Made by a program: the position numbers and the translations under genes | Shown here: piece by piece, positions 45,257 through 57,889 of the stretch | How positions within the stretch are numbered: position 1 is the stretch's first letter | Layout of the letters: every line of letters begins with the position of its first letter | Notes under the pieces: generated by a model | Databases searched by the model: none | What the model was told of the DNA's origin: nothing | What the model saw: the letters and a program-made list of their open reading frames with translations, nothing else | DNA from: Eucommia ulmoides | Taxonomy: Eukaryota; Streptophyta; Magnoliopsida; Garryales; Eucommiaceae | Length of the DNA stretch: 64,000 nt | NCBI GenBank assembly: GCA_016647705.1 | Contig: CM028336.1 | Location: 8,759,380-8,823,379, forward strand | Direction of reading: 5' to 3'

Positions 45257-47719
45257 ATCTACCTCTCTTAAATAAATTTCGTTTTCGAAATTTCGTTCAA
45301 ATCAATAATAATTCTACCTCCAACTATTTTGGGATTATTTTGTAAATTTATGGTAGAAATGAATCGCCATGTTAATCACTTTCGATTAAACAATAATAAC
45401 CAAAAGTCATCACCACGCTCCCGCTACGCTATTATGATAGAAATAGCAATAATGTCTATATAAAGTTTTCCAAGAAAATCTCAACAATTATCCTACACTT
45501 TGATTCTACCTATCGTTAGTAGTGGACCAATATCTATCTGAATATTTTATCGGTGTACTATTTTCATAATACCAAAATAATTTATGGATCAAGTACTTTT
45601 ATCCACATCTACTTTCCAACAAAATATAGCTACTCACTTGACAATATCAAAATCTTAACAAAATATCATCAAAATAGAACATTCAAATTTAAAATAACTG
45701 GTCAACTCACTTATTTATATAATAAAATACCATACTTCTTTACTAACCATATAATCGTTTACCTCACGATCGGGAGTTATAACGGTACCGTAACCTATCC
45801 ATTTGTGCAATCTAAGGTTTCTATCAATGTCAGAGCCATTTAATATCTCTAATGGTAGGAGCCAACGCGTGGTATAAACCACCATATTATGATGATAATC
45901 ATTATCATCAACAACAATAACAACAACAGATATCAACCACCAATAGAATTTGCCCTCTTGTCAGATCACAATACAACGTCTTATAGGACATGCCCTCTTA
46001 TTAGGACTAACAACATTTTGCAGGACATGCCCTCCTGTCGGGATCACACTATGGCATAGTCGGTAATAAAAACCACTTTCTACATTTAAAATTTACTTGA
46101 TCCGCATAACATTATAAAAGCGTCAATTTTAACAAATCTTTTCTTTTCATATTTTTGTACAAAAATATCTCACTTTATCAGTGTATGGTCTTCATAATAT
46201 AAAAATAATTTATCGGTCAAGTATATTTATCAAACACCACTTTTTTAAAATATAATATAAATATAACCGTACTCTAAGCCGAGGTAAAATTCCACAACTA
46301 CCATCACAATAAAATAAATACATTTAAATTAACTAATTACATTATTTCAATCTATAATAAAATACCGCACACATATTTCCCTACTAGCAATAGGATCGTT
46401 TCACCTCATGATCGGAAGTTATGGCGGTACCGTATCCTGTACAACTGTGCAATCTAAGATTGTTATCAGTGTCACAGCCATTCAATACCTCCAATGGTAG
46501 GAGCAACATATGGTAGAAACTACCATATTAACAACATATTCAACTACCTGCAGGACTTGTCCTCCTGTTATGTCTCAACATATCAACAACATATTCAACC
46601 ACCTACAAGACTTGCCCTCCTGTCAAGTCACAACACAATGTCTTACAGGATATGTCCTCCTGTAGGGATCAATCTCATCTTGTAGGATATACCCTCTTGA
46701 CGAGACGACTATGGCATAGCAGAATAATAAAAATCATTTTTCACTTTTTAAAATTTTACTTAAATCCATTAATCATCGTAAAATTATCCATTTTCATCAA
46801 CATTTTTTTTAATTTAATATGAAAATAAAATTTGATAATTTATATAGAACATAGTAAACACCTTTAAACCGATCCTGGCAATAACTTATTCTATGGTCCA
46901 CGATTAGCACGACACTCACCAAGACTTATTTAACTTACTATTGGTAAGTTGCATTAATCAAACGCCATCTCAGATGTTAATATGTTCATTTGAAACTGTA
47001 GAGACCCAAGTGAAATAATGGTAATAACACATGGGTGCAAAATGTCAAACCACCAAAAAAACATAATGGAGAAGTCAATGCATGCAAATATGGATCAAAT
47101 CCCAATCCTTGCACATATGTATAAGCACCATAGTACACTTTGTATTCCTGCAGGCTTTCTTGTATCACACCACAATTATTCCATTAATGAAGACAAAGCA
47201 AACAAAGCAATTTTTTTTTGGTTAAATGTTCATTAATTTTATTTATTATTTACTAAATCTAAACAAAACAGAGAGCATATCAATTGACACAATTTCGAAT
47301 CGGGAGTTTACCGAGGTGATTGTACTTAATGCATACTCATTTTCGTTCATGCCAAATCAATTGAACAAATGAATGACATCATGATTTTGACTTCAAAAAG
47401 AAATGTTTAGCATAAGTAGTATCTAGGTGATAATCGACATGTCCATTTCACTCAAATTCGTCTTAGGCCTTTTCTTTCAGTAAAATTTGTCGAACTTAAA
47501 GATGGAGTTCAAATCCATTCGAAATTTCTAGTGAGAAATGCATGTAAACAGTTTCTGAGGGCATCTTCTGAGCAAAAATCCACTATCCATATCAATTTTT
47601 TTTTTCGAATTAATGAGTTATACGAAAATTGTTATTTTTAAGTATGACTTCATTTATTATGAGTAATGGATTCTATAACCCAAGCCTAGGATGGTCGTAA
47701 ACCTGCTCTGATACCATTT
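45257..47719. repeat. Interior of the 6.2-kb element: two tandem copies of an LTR-derived module
   Basis: Blocks ATAATTTATGGATCAAGTAC, CACGATCGGGAGTTATAACG plus GTACCGTA, and AATCTAAGGTTTCTATCAAT occur at about 45580-45840 and recur at about 46195-46480, offset near 630 bp. Each is followed by a short CAGGACATGCCCTCCTGTC array. The same order of blocks is found in the LTRs at 8385-9640 and 56450-57540. No protein-coding frame was recognised. Confidence 0.75.
47701..47716 (-). other. Primer binding site (initiator tRNA-Met type)
   Basis: Minus strand TGGTATCAGAGCAGGT, three bases after the 5' LTR end; the first 12 bases match the complement of the plant initiator tRNA-Met 3' end exactly. Confidence 0.88.
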
Positions 47720-49091
47720 TGTAACGACCTGATTTTCCATGGACTCTAAGCGATTTATCCCCTTGGAGAATTAACATTAAAGCCGAATGACCAATATTTC
47801 ACCTCATCTGGAAAATTAAAAATTTTAAATTTGAAAACGTAACTGAATTCAGCTCTAAAAAAAATAACATGTTTACAAATTCAATTTTAAAACTACAATT
47901 CCCAAACACTACCTAATTAACCTTTCCAAATTCACTAAAACTACTTAGATAATTAATAGGGTATTGATTGGGGGTATAACTCACTAAAAATGCTTTGATA
48001 ATTAATATATTATTCCCAAATTGCTTTAATAATTCCAAATACATCCCTGCTTTGATAACTCCAAATCATAAAGTGGTATGATTCAATTCCAACATATGCT
48101 AATAAATTATTGCGTCTGTATTCAAATTTTACTATACGTTTCAATCCATATAATCGTCTCATCAATTTTTCAACCGTAAATAATAAATACAACTATTACA
48201 AATTAAATATAAATTTAAATAAAAATTTCTGGTGCAGTTTCATTCTCACTAGCCCTGCAATCAAAATTGTGGAGTTGTGAGTCAACACTCAGTAGAATTT
48301 CAATCCCTTTAATACGTGCATTTAATCAATCCACAACAAATAAACATATAAGCATGTATTATACGAAATTTTCACATAATCATAATTATTTCATGCGAAC
48401 CAACAATTGTAATTCAACAACAATAACAACATAAATTTCACAATAGAGAGATTAAATACATATATTAAAAGAGTTGAAAATTCTATCTAAAATTTGAAGC
48501 CAAAATTGACAATTAGTAGAGAAATTAATAGAGTGATCTCCTCTAGTTCCTCCTCCTCTGTTTCGTGGTGACTACCAAACCCACACAACTCTCTCTCTCT
48601 CTCTCTTCTGCCGTGTGAAATTCCACCATCAAGACACCACTTCCCCCAACTCTCTATCTATGCATGCATATATATTTATAACATATAACAAATTAATTAA
48701 TAATTTATTCTTTTTCATTTTCTTTTTACTTTTTCCCCATATTTTTTGGTTTTTTTTTTTGGTCGTCCATTACTTTCCCACTAATTCTATGATTTCTATC
48801 TATCTATAATATAATATAAATATCTATATATATGTGCATAATATGTGGGGTGTTTTTTTCTTCTTTAATCCTTGACCAAAATGTTGTCTTACTAGGTAAG
48901 GAATTAAAAATTACTTTTAACACTTCATAATTATAAAGTAATTCATATTAGATCCAATAATTACACTTATCTCCTCAAAAAATTATCAAATTTTTATTTG
49001 TACCATAAATTTCATAATATACAAAATAACCCCAAAGAATTAAACTTATAAAAATAATATTTTCAAAAATATAAATTTTCAAGACATTACA
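47720..49091 (-). repeat. 5' LTR of the 6.2-kb element
   Basis: 1372 bp, plus-strand reading TGTAACGACCTGATTTTCCA to TTTTCAAGACATTACA, abutting the CTTCC duplication. Confidence 0.88.
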
Positions 49092-49689
49092 CTTCCCGTC
49101 TTCAATACATAACTTATTTAGTCAAGATTAAAGTCCAGAACACTTATTCAAGTCTACACTAACTGTATGATAAGAAGTGATAAGTTCAAAACTGCACAAT
49201 ATCTTGAGAAGAATCTTATAGAACAAGATGAAAGCGAAATTCTTATTGGAAGAATTCCTGTAATGGTAAAATCTTATTTGAATTCATTTTTGTGACTTTG
49301 CTTACTGTGATTATGATCGTGTTCAAATGTCTTATTTACTGCCAAAAGTCTAAATTAATTCATAACTAGTTTAACAAACTAACCAAGTTATGAAGGAGGA
49401 CAGGCAAGAGGGAAACTAACGAACAACACAAAGGCAACACAAATAAACACACAATATCAAAGCTCGTTCTTATATTAAAGAGAAAAGGGGGGTACATTGT
49501 TTCAAAAAAAAAAAAGACAGAACAAAAGACTATTCATCATACGAAGAGAAGAAAAAAGAACAGAAAACTGTTCACTTCAAAATGAAAAAAAAAAAAAAAA
49601 ACCACAAAGTCCAAAGCTTCTTCTGCTAAACCGGGACTAATTAGGTGGTATCATTTCGACCCAGGAGAAGGAGGCGAACCTAAACCTTC

Positions 49690-51180
49690 AGAATTCGAAT
49701 TGGAGTGGTAGAAATCGTGCTATTCATACTGGTTAATCTTACAGACCAACTCTTGGATTTTGGCCTTCTTTGCCTCGTTCTTCTCCCAGAGGTTGTCGCG
49801 CTTCGCCTTTATAGAATCGGCGTACACCTTACGGAAGTGAAAGTCAACGATTAGATCATGCCTATCCCTCTAAGACTTTTTCAACTGCTCTTTGAGTTCT
49901 TGGAGTTACGATATGGCACGAAGATGTGCCGCCTCTATAGTGCAAAAGACAGAACCAACATCCTCCAAAACTCTGAGACGAGGGTGCTTATCGGTAAGGG
50001 TTTTAGCTGTCATCATCAGGACACAAAAGTTTTCATCTAGCTCAACTTGAATTGCCTCTCAACTTGAATTGCCGGAGGATGAGGATGGCCATGACATGGT
50101 TGCAAAGAGATGGAAAGAAGAATAAGAAAAAAAAAAACTCTATAAAAATATAAAAACAGAAAAAGAGAAAGCGTTTGGACTTGTGAAAAACATCGATGTT
50201 TGGTTTGGCTTTAAATAACCAAACTAATAAAGAGAGAGGAAAACAAAACGTCAAAAAATGTACGTTAATGTGCAAGTGGCGTGTGCTAACGGAATACGTA
50301 CTGTAATTATGACAGTATATTTCCAAGACTTAATCGATGACTATTGTTTTAATCATATCATGATTACAAAAAAAAAAATGTTATCATTGCAAAAAATTAA
50401 TTACAGACATAAAAAATAAAAGAAAAGACAGAAGGTCAAATCAAAGAGAAGTATTCTGATCAGCAACATTGGGCTGACCAGAGATCTGCAGATCAACAGC
50501 ATCGTTAAACATAGCTTGATCTGAGCTTGGGAAGAGCTGATTAGAAGGCCTTGGTGCTGGGCTGTTTGCAGGAACCTCAACAGCTGATGTAGATGAAAGC
50601 TCTTCACTTTCAGCATTTTCTTCCTTTTCATCTGCAGTATTATCTTCTTTTGTTGCATCATTCAACTCAGTCTCCAAGAAAGAAAGGTTTACATTTGGGT
50701 ATTCTTCTGACACTCGTTGTTGGCAATAGAGGAAGCTCACTAAGTGGATATTCTTTTACCTCTTTCTAAACTCAGCCCAAAGATCCTTGATCTTCTGCTC
50801 AGACTCTTTCCCTTTCACTACCAGCTCTACTATCAGCCTCTCCACCATTTGTACTTGATCAACAGACCTTAACTTCTCTTGGTCCAACTCAACTGATAGT
50901 CGATTCCTCTTGCTCTAAAGGTGCTGGAGGGAATCCTCCTTCGCCTGGTAAGAAACATCCTTAACTTGGAGATCAGTTTTCAAATAACCCACCTCAGAGC
51001 ACGCTGAGCTGACCTATCTCTTCAGAGTTATGATCTCCTCACTCAGGGTAGAGCTCTCACCTTACAAACCAGTGTTCTCTGCTTGAAACCTATTGTTTTC
51101 CGTGCAGTATAGCTTGTTACTCCTTTGCAGTGCTTCACGTTGCTCGTTGGTAGAGTGCAACTCTATCTCAAATCTCTCTT
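49690..51180 (-). pseudogene. Antisense coding remnant of the Tat element (coiled-coil protein)
   Basis: Minus-strand pieces of long Lys/Glu/Gln-rich peptide: QERFEIELHSTNEQREALQR near 51150, SYQAKEDSLQHL near 50930, VSEEYPNVNLSFLETELND near 50700, acidic and Ser-rich 50450-50650, and further DENFCVLMMTAKTLTDKHPR, LRVLEDVGS near 49980. Heptad-like spacing suggests coiled coil. Orientation is opposite to pol, as for the antisense frame of Grande-like Tat elements (family knowledge). Broken; function unknown. Confidence 0.6.
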
Positions 51181-51185
51181 GAGAA

Positions 51186-51387
51186 GACACCACCGGCGAC
51201 CAATGCTGTCCACACCCACTCAACAACCTTCACACCTGCAAATAACAACCATTAGAGGAACACACGCTTGAATAGGGTCGACCACACACCCACCTTCAAC
51301 GGTCACATACACCCACTGGACCGACGCACCCCCTTCCGGCGATGACGCATGCACTCCACAATCACACACACCATCAACGGGACACAC

Positions 51388-51433
<46 letters not shown>

Positions 51434-52131
51434 TCACAAACAAAACAGAGCTTACCCATATACACCGGTGAACAAAATGCCACCGTAATAATCAGATAAC
51501 TCACACAAGCACACGCATACATTGACGACGTCCCACCGCCGGTACCCATATAACCGACCATCAACGACAAACAAAATGCGCACACACCCACACTTTCCCA
51601 CAGTCGCCGGCTGATTAGAACACCACACACGAACTCCGATTCTCTCTCTCTCTCTCTAGATTTTTGAATTTCTTCTACTTAAGCTTCTCGATCCTTCTTG
51701 CGTGAGTGAGTCCTATATATACATGCAAGTAGTGGGTAAGGCTTTGATCCACAATTGCCACGTCGTCCACTTCCCTGATCCTCTGCCCGTCGGCTGAATC
51801 TCACAGCAACAAACCCATATACTCATATTTATATATTATATAATAATCTTTTGATTTAATTACTCTTTTCTCCCCCTAATTTCTATAACTCTCTTTTTTA
51901 GTTCAATTCACCATTTATGGGTTTCTAAAATGGTAATTTCACCCTTAAAAGTTTTAATTAAAAGTTAAATGTCAATTTACCTCCTAAAGTTTGGATTTAA
52001 TATTTCTAAATTTGCGAATTGACCCCTAAATTTTTAATTTGAATTTTAATTGACCCAATTTCACTCTGAATTTTTCCAATTACTCTAAAATGCAACTAAA
52101 ATGATGTACGTGCTACGATTGAGGTCTTACA
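51186..52131 (-). repeat. 3' LTR part of the chromovirus
   Basis: In minus-strand sense starts TGTAAGACCTCAATCGTAGC, preceded by the purine tract TTTTAGAAGAGAAGAGT. Contains a (CA)n microsatellite (51395-51431) and a CA-rich, GC-richer portion similar in character to 10200-10880 of the solo LTR. The 136-residue Cys/Val frame at 51220-51630 is a (GT)n shadow. Confidence 0.75.
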
Positions 52132-52149
52132 ACTCTTCTCTTCTAAAAG

Positions 52150-55100
52150 AAATTTCGTTCTGAAATTTTAATACCTCAGTTGAATAAATGCGGGTATCTG
52201 TTTCTCATCTCGTCTTCTTGCTCTCATGTCACATCTTCCATCACATGACTGCGCCATAACACCTTGACTAATGGGATCGTTTTCATCCACAACACCTGGT
52301 CCTTACGGCTTTGGATTTTGGATTGGCTCCTCAACATATGACAAATATGTTTGCAATTCAATCAGCTGCGAAGTCAACACATGGAAAGAATCTAGCACAT
52401 ATTTCCTAAATATCGACATGTGGAAAACATCATGTAGTCTGGACAATTCTGGCGGTAAAGAAAATTGATAGGTTGTCGCGCCCCCCCCATGATCTAAAAT
52501 TTCATATGGTCCGATGTATCTTGAACTTAATTTTTTCTTTCTTCCCGAACCTCATTATGACTTCCCATGGAGAAATACGCAAAAACAAATGATTTCCTAT
52601 TTCGAACTCCAACTCCTATCGACGATTATCTGCATAACTCTTTTGTCGACTTTGGGCGATTTTTAAATTTTTCCTGAATCACCTTTACTTTGTATACTGT
52701 CATTTGGGCTATGTCCAACATCAACAGTTTTTGGTCTCCTACCTCAGTTCAGTCTTGTTGGACTGAAGTCCTGCATCTCCTGCCATACAACACTTCACAC
52801 TGTGCCATCTCGATTGCTGAGTGGTAGCTGTTGTTATAAGCGAATTCTATCAACGTCATGTGATCATCCCAGCTCTCAAGAAATTTTAGAACACAACCCC
52901 TCAACATATCCTCCACTGTCTGAATCGTACGCTCTGATTAACCGTCAGTCTGCGGATAAAATATTGTACTAAATTTCAGCTTGGTACCTAGAGTAGTTTG
53001 GGGACTCAGCCAGAATTTCGAAGAAAACCTCGAATCTCTGTCTGGTACTATGAAATTTGGTACACTATGTAGTCTAACAATCTCGTCAATATACAATTGA
53101 ACATACCTAACCTGAGAGTATGTCATCTTTACGGCCAGAAAAATGGGCGGATTTAGTAAGCTTATCAACGATCACCCCGATGGAATTATGCCCCTTTTGA
53201 GTATAGGGTAATCCCAAAACGAAATCCATCGTGACATGCTCCCATTTCCACTCTGGTATAGGTAGAGACTGTAATAACCCATCTGGACGTTGATGTTCGA
53301 TTTTAACTTGTTGACAAACAAGACACCTGGCAACAAGTTCTGCGATTTCCCATTTTATTCCAATCCACCAATAATGTTATCGCAAAACCCAATACATTTT
53401 GGTACGCCTCTTCCAAGATATTCTTTTTCAATTTGACGTTATTAGGCACACCCAACCTATTTCCAATCATCAAAGCTTCATTACTATTCCTGATATGATG
53501 ATTAGTTCTGTGACCATTTTTCACTTCATCCTGAATCCTCTCCAGTTGAACGTCGGACTTTTGAGCTTCATGCGGTCAATCAACGTCGGCCTCAAAGTCA
53601 ATGTTGCAAGTAACGCTGCCTTCTGACCAACCACCAACTGTAATCACAAAGATCTCAAATCAGTATATAGATTAGTATGGACAACTTGAATGTGTGCGAC
53701 CAAACCCGCCAATTTTTGACTCAACGCATCTGTTGCAACATTCGTCTTTCCCGAATGATAGTAAATGGTGCAATCGTAGCCTTTGATCAATTCTATCTAA
53801 CGACTCTGCCTCAGATTTAGCTTATTTTGAGTAAACCAACACTTCAATCTCTGGGGGGTCGGTGTATATTTCACAAGTCTCGTCATACAAATAATGCCTC
53901 CAAAACTTCAGGGCGAACACAGTCGCTGCTAACTCTAAATTATGCGTAGGGTAATTACGCTCATGGTTCTTTAATTGCTGAGATGCATATGCAATTACGT
54001 GACCATGCTGCATCAGAACACATCCCAGCCCTTGGTGTGACGCATCGCCATAGATCACGAAACCACCTCCTTTTGACGGGAGGGACAGTATTAGCGCTGA
54101 TATCAACCTATTCTTCAACTCCTGGAAATTCTGCTCACATTTATCGGTCCACTCAAATTTGGATTTCTTGCGGGTCAAACGAGTCAACGGGGCCGCTATA
54201 ACAGAGAATCCCTGCATGAACTATCGATAGTAACCCGCCAATCCTAAAAAGTTTCGAACTTCAGTTATTTGGACAACAACTTCAACTTTCTTCGGGTCCA
54301 CCTGAATACCATCTCCTGAGATAAAATGTCCCAAAAATATCACATGATCTAACTAAAATTCACATTTATTGACTTTCGCATACAACTGCTTTTCCCGCAA
54401 CGTCTGCAATACAAATTGGAGATGCTCTGCGTTCTCTTCTATACTTTGGGAATAGATCAATATATCGTCGATGAATATGATAATAAAATGATCTAGATAA
54501 GGTTAAAAAATCCAATTCATCAGATCCATAAAAGCAAAAAGGACATTTGTTAATCCGAATGACATAACCAGAAATTCATAGTGTCTATATCTAATACGGA
54601 ACGCCGTTTTTGCCATGTCACTGTCTCTGACTTTCAATTGGCGATACCCCGATCAAAGATCTATTTTGAAAAACATTTTAGCCTTTTTGGAGCTGGTCGA
54701 ACAAATCGTCAATTTTAGGTAACGGATATTTGTTACGAACCGTCACCCTATTCAGCTACCGATAGTCGATGCACATTCTCAATGTGCCATCCTTCTTCTT
54801 CACGAACAACACTGGGGCTCCCCATGGGGAAACACTGGGCCTGATAAACCCACGATCTAATAAATCTTGTAACTGCACCTTCAATTCTTTCAACTCAGCA
54901 AGCGCCATACGATAGGGTAGAATTGATATAGGAGCAATTCCGGGAAGTAACTCGATCTTGAATTCCATCTTCCTATATACTGGCAACCCTGACAATTCAT
55001 CTGGAAACACGTCAGAAAAATCTCTGACCACTAGAATATCTGCTGTCGAAACTTCTCTCTGACTGGTATCAATCACGTGCGCAAGCTATCCCTGACATCC

Positions 55101-55200
55101 TTTCTGCAATAATTTTCTGGCTTCTAGGGCTGAAATCATACTAACAGGAGTGATAATTCTGTCTCCCGAGAGTACAAATTCTAGCTCGTCTGAGATTGGA
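52150..55200 (-). pseudogene. pol remnant of the chromovirus
   Basis: Matches, right to left: reverse transcriptase [20 protein letters not shown] and [18 protein letters not shown]; RNase [21 protein letters not shown] and [20 protein letters not shown]; integrase core VPNFIVPDRDSRFSSKFW and KFSTIFYPQTDG; GPY/F-type end near 52400. These are diagnostic of Ty3/gypsy chromoviruses. Broken in several places, so no functional polyprotein. Confidence 0.85.
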
Positions 55201-56160
55201 AAGATCACATTCTTCTTAAAATAATCTACCGTGGCATGATAGCCGAACAACAAATCTATACCCAGTATTACATCAGGATCGTAAAAAAATTCAAGGGTAA
55301 AAGATCTACCGACAACTTCCTACCACCAATACAAAGTGAATTATATTTATTCGCACTAACTATTAACACAGACTCATAGTTCTCAACTACTTCTTACACA
55401 TCATTCTCTATTAATTCTCGCCGCGTTTGCCCATTTTGTATAACTTTTAAATTTTCTTGACCGACTACCTAAAACGTATTTCCAAAGTAAATCTTTTTTA
55501 GATTAGTCTACATATTGTCTTTTCCGTTTTTACCAAATCAGATTTAATTTCATACCACCGAATGGTCGTCTCTTTCTGCTTTAACCATATGAACCTCCAT
55601 CTCTAATAAAATCACGAGCACACTCACACATTTATGATAAAATCCGCGTATCTCAAATAGTAGCACAGTGTGTCGTGTAATTGCATAAATAAAGTGTTGT
55701 TTACCAATTCAATTAAATGAATAACTTAACATTGGATGAATTAAATGTGCTCTGCCACACTGTTGGTTTAACAATAAAAATATTATATACTACCGACAGA
55801 GAATCCCAATGTCAAATACTACGAATAGAATTACTTATTAGTTATAATTTAATATTCCCAACCACTAGCAACCACACTACCTGAACTACCAACTGGCAGT
55901 ATCACAACTTCGTCGCACCCATTAATTACCAATAAGACAAATAACCATGCACGATGCCAATGTACCTTCTAATGCAATGCAATAACTATCACTCACGTGC
56001 CGAACCAACCTATCGACACCCTATCTCATGGTCCACCACTAGCTCGACACTACCTATCGACCTTCTATCTCAAAGTCCCCTACTGACTAGACGACCAAAA
56101 AGTCTTCCTATCTCATGATCCTCTACTGACACAACTACTGGCAAGTCTACAGAACCTATA
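55201..56160 (-). other. Chromovirus 5' interior, gag/protease region poorly preserved
   Basis: Between the primer site and RT I see only weak protease-like or gag-like coding in 55150-55500 and AT-rich non-coding sequence to 56160. 55980-56160 shares ATGGTCCACCACTAGCTCGA with 46895-46920 in the 6.2-kb element. Confidence 0.5.
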
Positions 56161-56177
56161 ACCTGGCTCTGATACCA
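56161..56177 (-). other. Primer binding site (initiator tRNA-Met type)
   Basis: Minus strand TGGTATCAGAGCCAGGT, a few bases after the 5' LTR end, the classic Tekay/Del primer site. Confidence 0.88.
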
Positions 56178-56181
56178 AAAT

Positions 56182-57883
56182 TGTCAGGACCCGTCCTAAA
56201 ATACCGATATCCCGGGCTGGCGTGATGACATCATGACATCACCGAAAACATCCAACCAACCATCTATTATACTACAATATGCATATAAATAAACCATCAT
56301 CTATATGAAGCAATACATATTTATGTTATGAGAACACACCCGTTCCCCAAATATATTAACAACAAAATATAATATCTTGAACCCCTCACAGGTTCGTCTC
56401 ATAAAGCTTATCTCAACCCTCCACACGACTCCATCGTAGGACTCTACCTAGCTCCAGTAGGGGACCGACTCCTAGCTGCTTCACCTGCGAGTGTACTGCC
56501 TTCTTAGTAAAAATATTTTTAATAATAAAAACTCATTCTACAACATCTAAATGGATCAAGCGTTAGTTTATAAATACCACATAGCTCGTAAAATTCCCAG
56601 TATATGAGTAGGAAAAATAAAGCGACATAATTAAGTTCCATTCAAATCCAACTAATATAAAAATCATACTAATCACCATCATAATAAATATCAAATCAAC
56701 CAATATACGTAAAATACCACATCTCAAGCACACATCTCAAACACATACCTCAAACACACACACTGGTCAGCCCTAGTGATCGTTTTAACCTCACGATCGG
56801 GAGTTTGCAATGATACCGTACCATCCGTAGCATATTCCTTCCTACGAACACCCATCACTCCGTCGAAGCGGATAATCATTGCGCAGTATAAACGTCTAAC
56901 ATCACTCTGTCGAAGCAGATAAACATCATTCCACTGAAGTAGATAACATCACTCCGCCGAAACGGATAAATATTATGGTATCGTCAAATCAATAACATCG
57001 TCAAATTAATACCATCACTCTGTCGAAGCAGATAAATACTATAGTATCGTCAAATCAATAACATTGTCAAATTACGAGTCAATAGCATCGTCTAATCAAC
57101 AACATTGTCAAATTAATAATATCATCATCAAATCACAACGTAATGATATCGTCTAATCAACATCGTCAGATCACACATCCACCTCTCTTTTCCAAAACTG
57201 ACTTTTTATCCGAAAATCATATTTCTCACTTTGTTTTAAAAGAAAACGTCTGATTTTACCAAAATCAATTTTCTACTCTTTATTTTTAGAAAACCAGACA
57301 TGTTTAGAAAAATATATATTTTCTACTCTCTTTTAAAACCACCAAATCCAACGAAAAACCATTTTCACTTTCCTTTCGAAAACCATCGTAATCTCACGAA
57401 AACCCATTTTACCAACTTACCCAAAACCTGCTTGATCCACAAAATTTTAAAAGCATCTAATATAAATACAACCATTTTCTATCATATATAGATATAAAAA
57501 TAGTTTGGCAAGAAGACAGTACACTCACCTGTTGATTCGCTCCTAAAAGCCTTTATCGACTACACTCTACCGAGACTCTGGTGCCTGCAAACCTAATAGT
57601 GATATGGCCTAAATTAATAATCTATTTAAAATAACCTAATCAGGCAATGTAGACCCTAAGTTTCACAATTTCTCCATCCCCATATTTTTATCATGAAAAA
57701 TTATTATTCGGTAAATTTTGTTTCGTTAATAATTACTGTACGCATTTGTTAATATGGACGGTGTCAACATTTATTAGAATTAACGATTCCAAAATTATAA
57801 TCCCGTTTGCTAATAATTCAATTTAACGAAAATAGTAATCGATTTGAATTTTACCTGTTCTGAATCGTTCACGAGTCAGGTGT
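56182..57883 (-). repeat. 5' LTR part of the chromovirus
   Basis: Plus-strand reading begins TGTCAGGACCCGTCCTAAAA. Shares ordered blocks with the solo LTR 8110-9985: TCCTAGCTGC..TACC region, GGATCAAG, CTCACGATCGGGAGTTTGCA, AGAAGACAGTACACTCA and GAATCGTTCACGAG. Holds an array of ATCACTCCGTCGAAGCGGAT-type units (56855-57020) and ATCGTCAAATCAATAACAT units (56975-57170). Confidence 0.78.
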
Positions 57884-57889
57884 TGTTAT

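Larger units (their letters stand above)
42892..49091 (-). mobile_element. Non-coding chromovirus-type LTR element (LARD/TR-like), 6.2 kb, inserted in the Tat element
   Basis: Perfect 5-bp duplications CTTCC at 42887-42891 and 49092-49096. LTRs 42892-45256 (with a nested solo LTR) and 47720-49091 are in direct orientation; the minus-strand sense begins TGTAATGTCTTGAAAATTTA. A tRNA-iMet primer site lies inside the right LTR and the purine tract TTTAAGAGAGGTAGAT inside the left LTR, as in Tekay/Del elements. The interior (45257-47719) carries no gag or pol. The LTRs differ at roughly one base in ten by eye, so the insertion is old but younger than its host element. Confidence 0.9.
37142..51185 (+). 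mobile_element. Ty3/gypsy retrotransposon, Tat lineage, broken
   Basis: Parts in order: 5' LTR (37142-37795), primer site (37796 on), gag end and protease (37.9-38.7 kb), reverse transcriptase and RNase H (39.0-40.3 kb), a second RNase H of the plant Tat type (40.4-40.9 kb), integrase (41.1-42.2 kb), a repeat array (42.4-42.8 kb) and an antisense coding remnant (49.7-51.2 kb). Two RNase H regions plus a 3' antisense frame are the hallmark of Tat elements such as Grande. It is interrupted by the element at 42892-49091. No 3' LTR lies in the window. Many breaks; not functional. A fossil of moderate age. Confidence 0.85.
51186..57883 (-). mobile_element. Ty3/gypsy chromovirus (Tekay/Del-like), broken
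   Basis: Minus-strand element. 5' LTR part at 56182-57883, primer site at 56161-56177, pol remnants 52.2-55.2 kb, purine tract and 3' LTR part at 51186-52131. Both LTRs are incomplete. Pieces in element order: RT start (54756-55076, MCIDYR), RNase H (53822-54217), integrase (52938-53500), and the C-terminal ELSRLHDVFHMSIFRKYV typical before the chromodomain in Tekay elements (about 52390-52450). Several breaks. Its left end abuts the Tat remnant and its right end abuts the copia remnant. Confidence 0.85.

Noticed and set aside
51220-51630. 136-residue Cys/Val-rich minus frame
   Set aside because: Translation of a (GT)n microsatellite and CA-rich LTR sequence.
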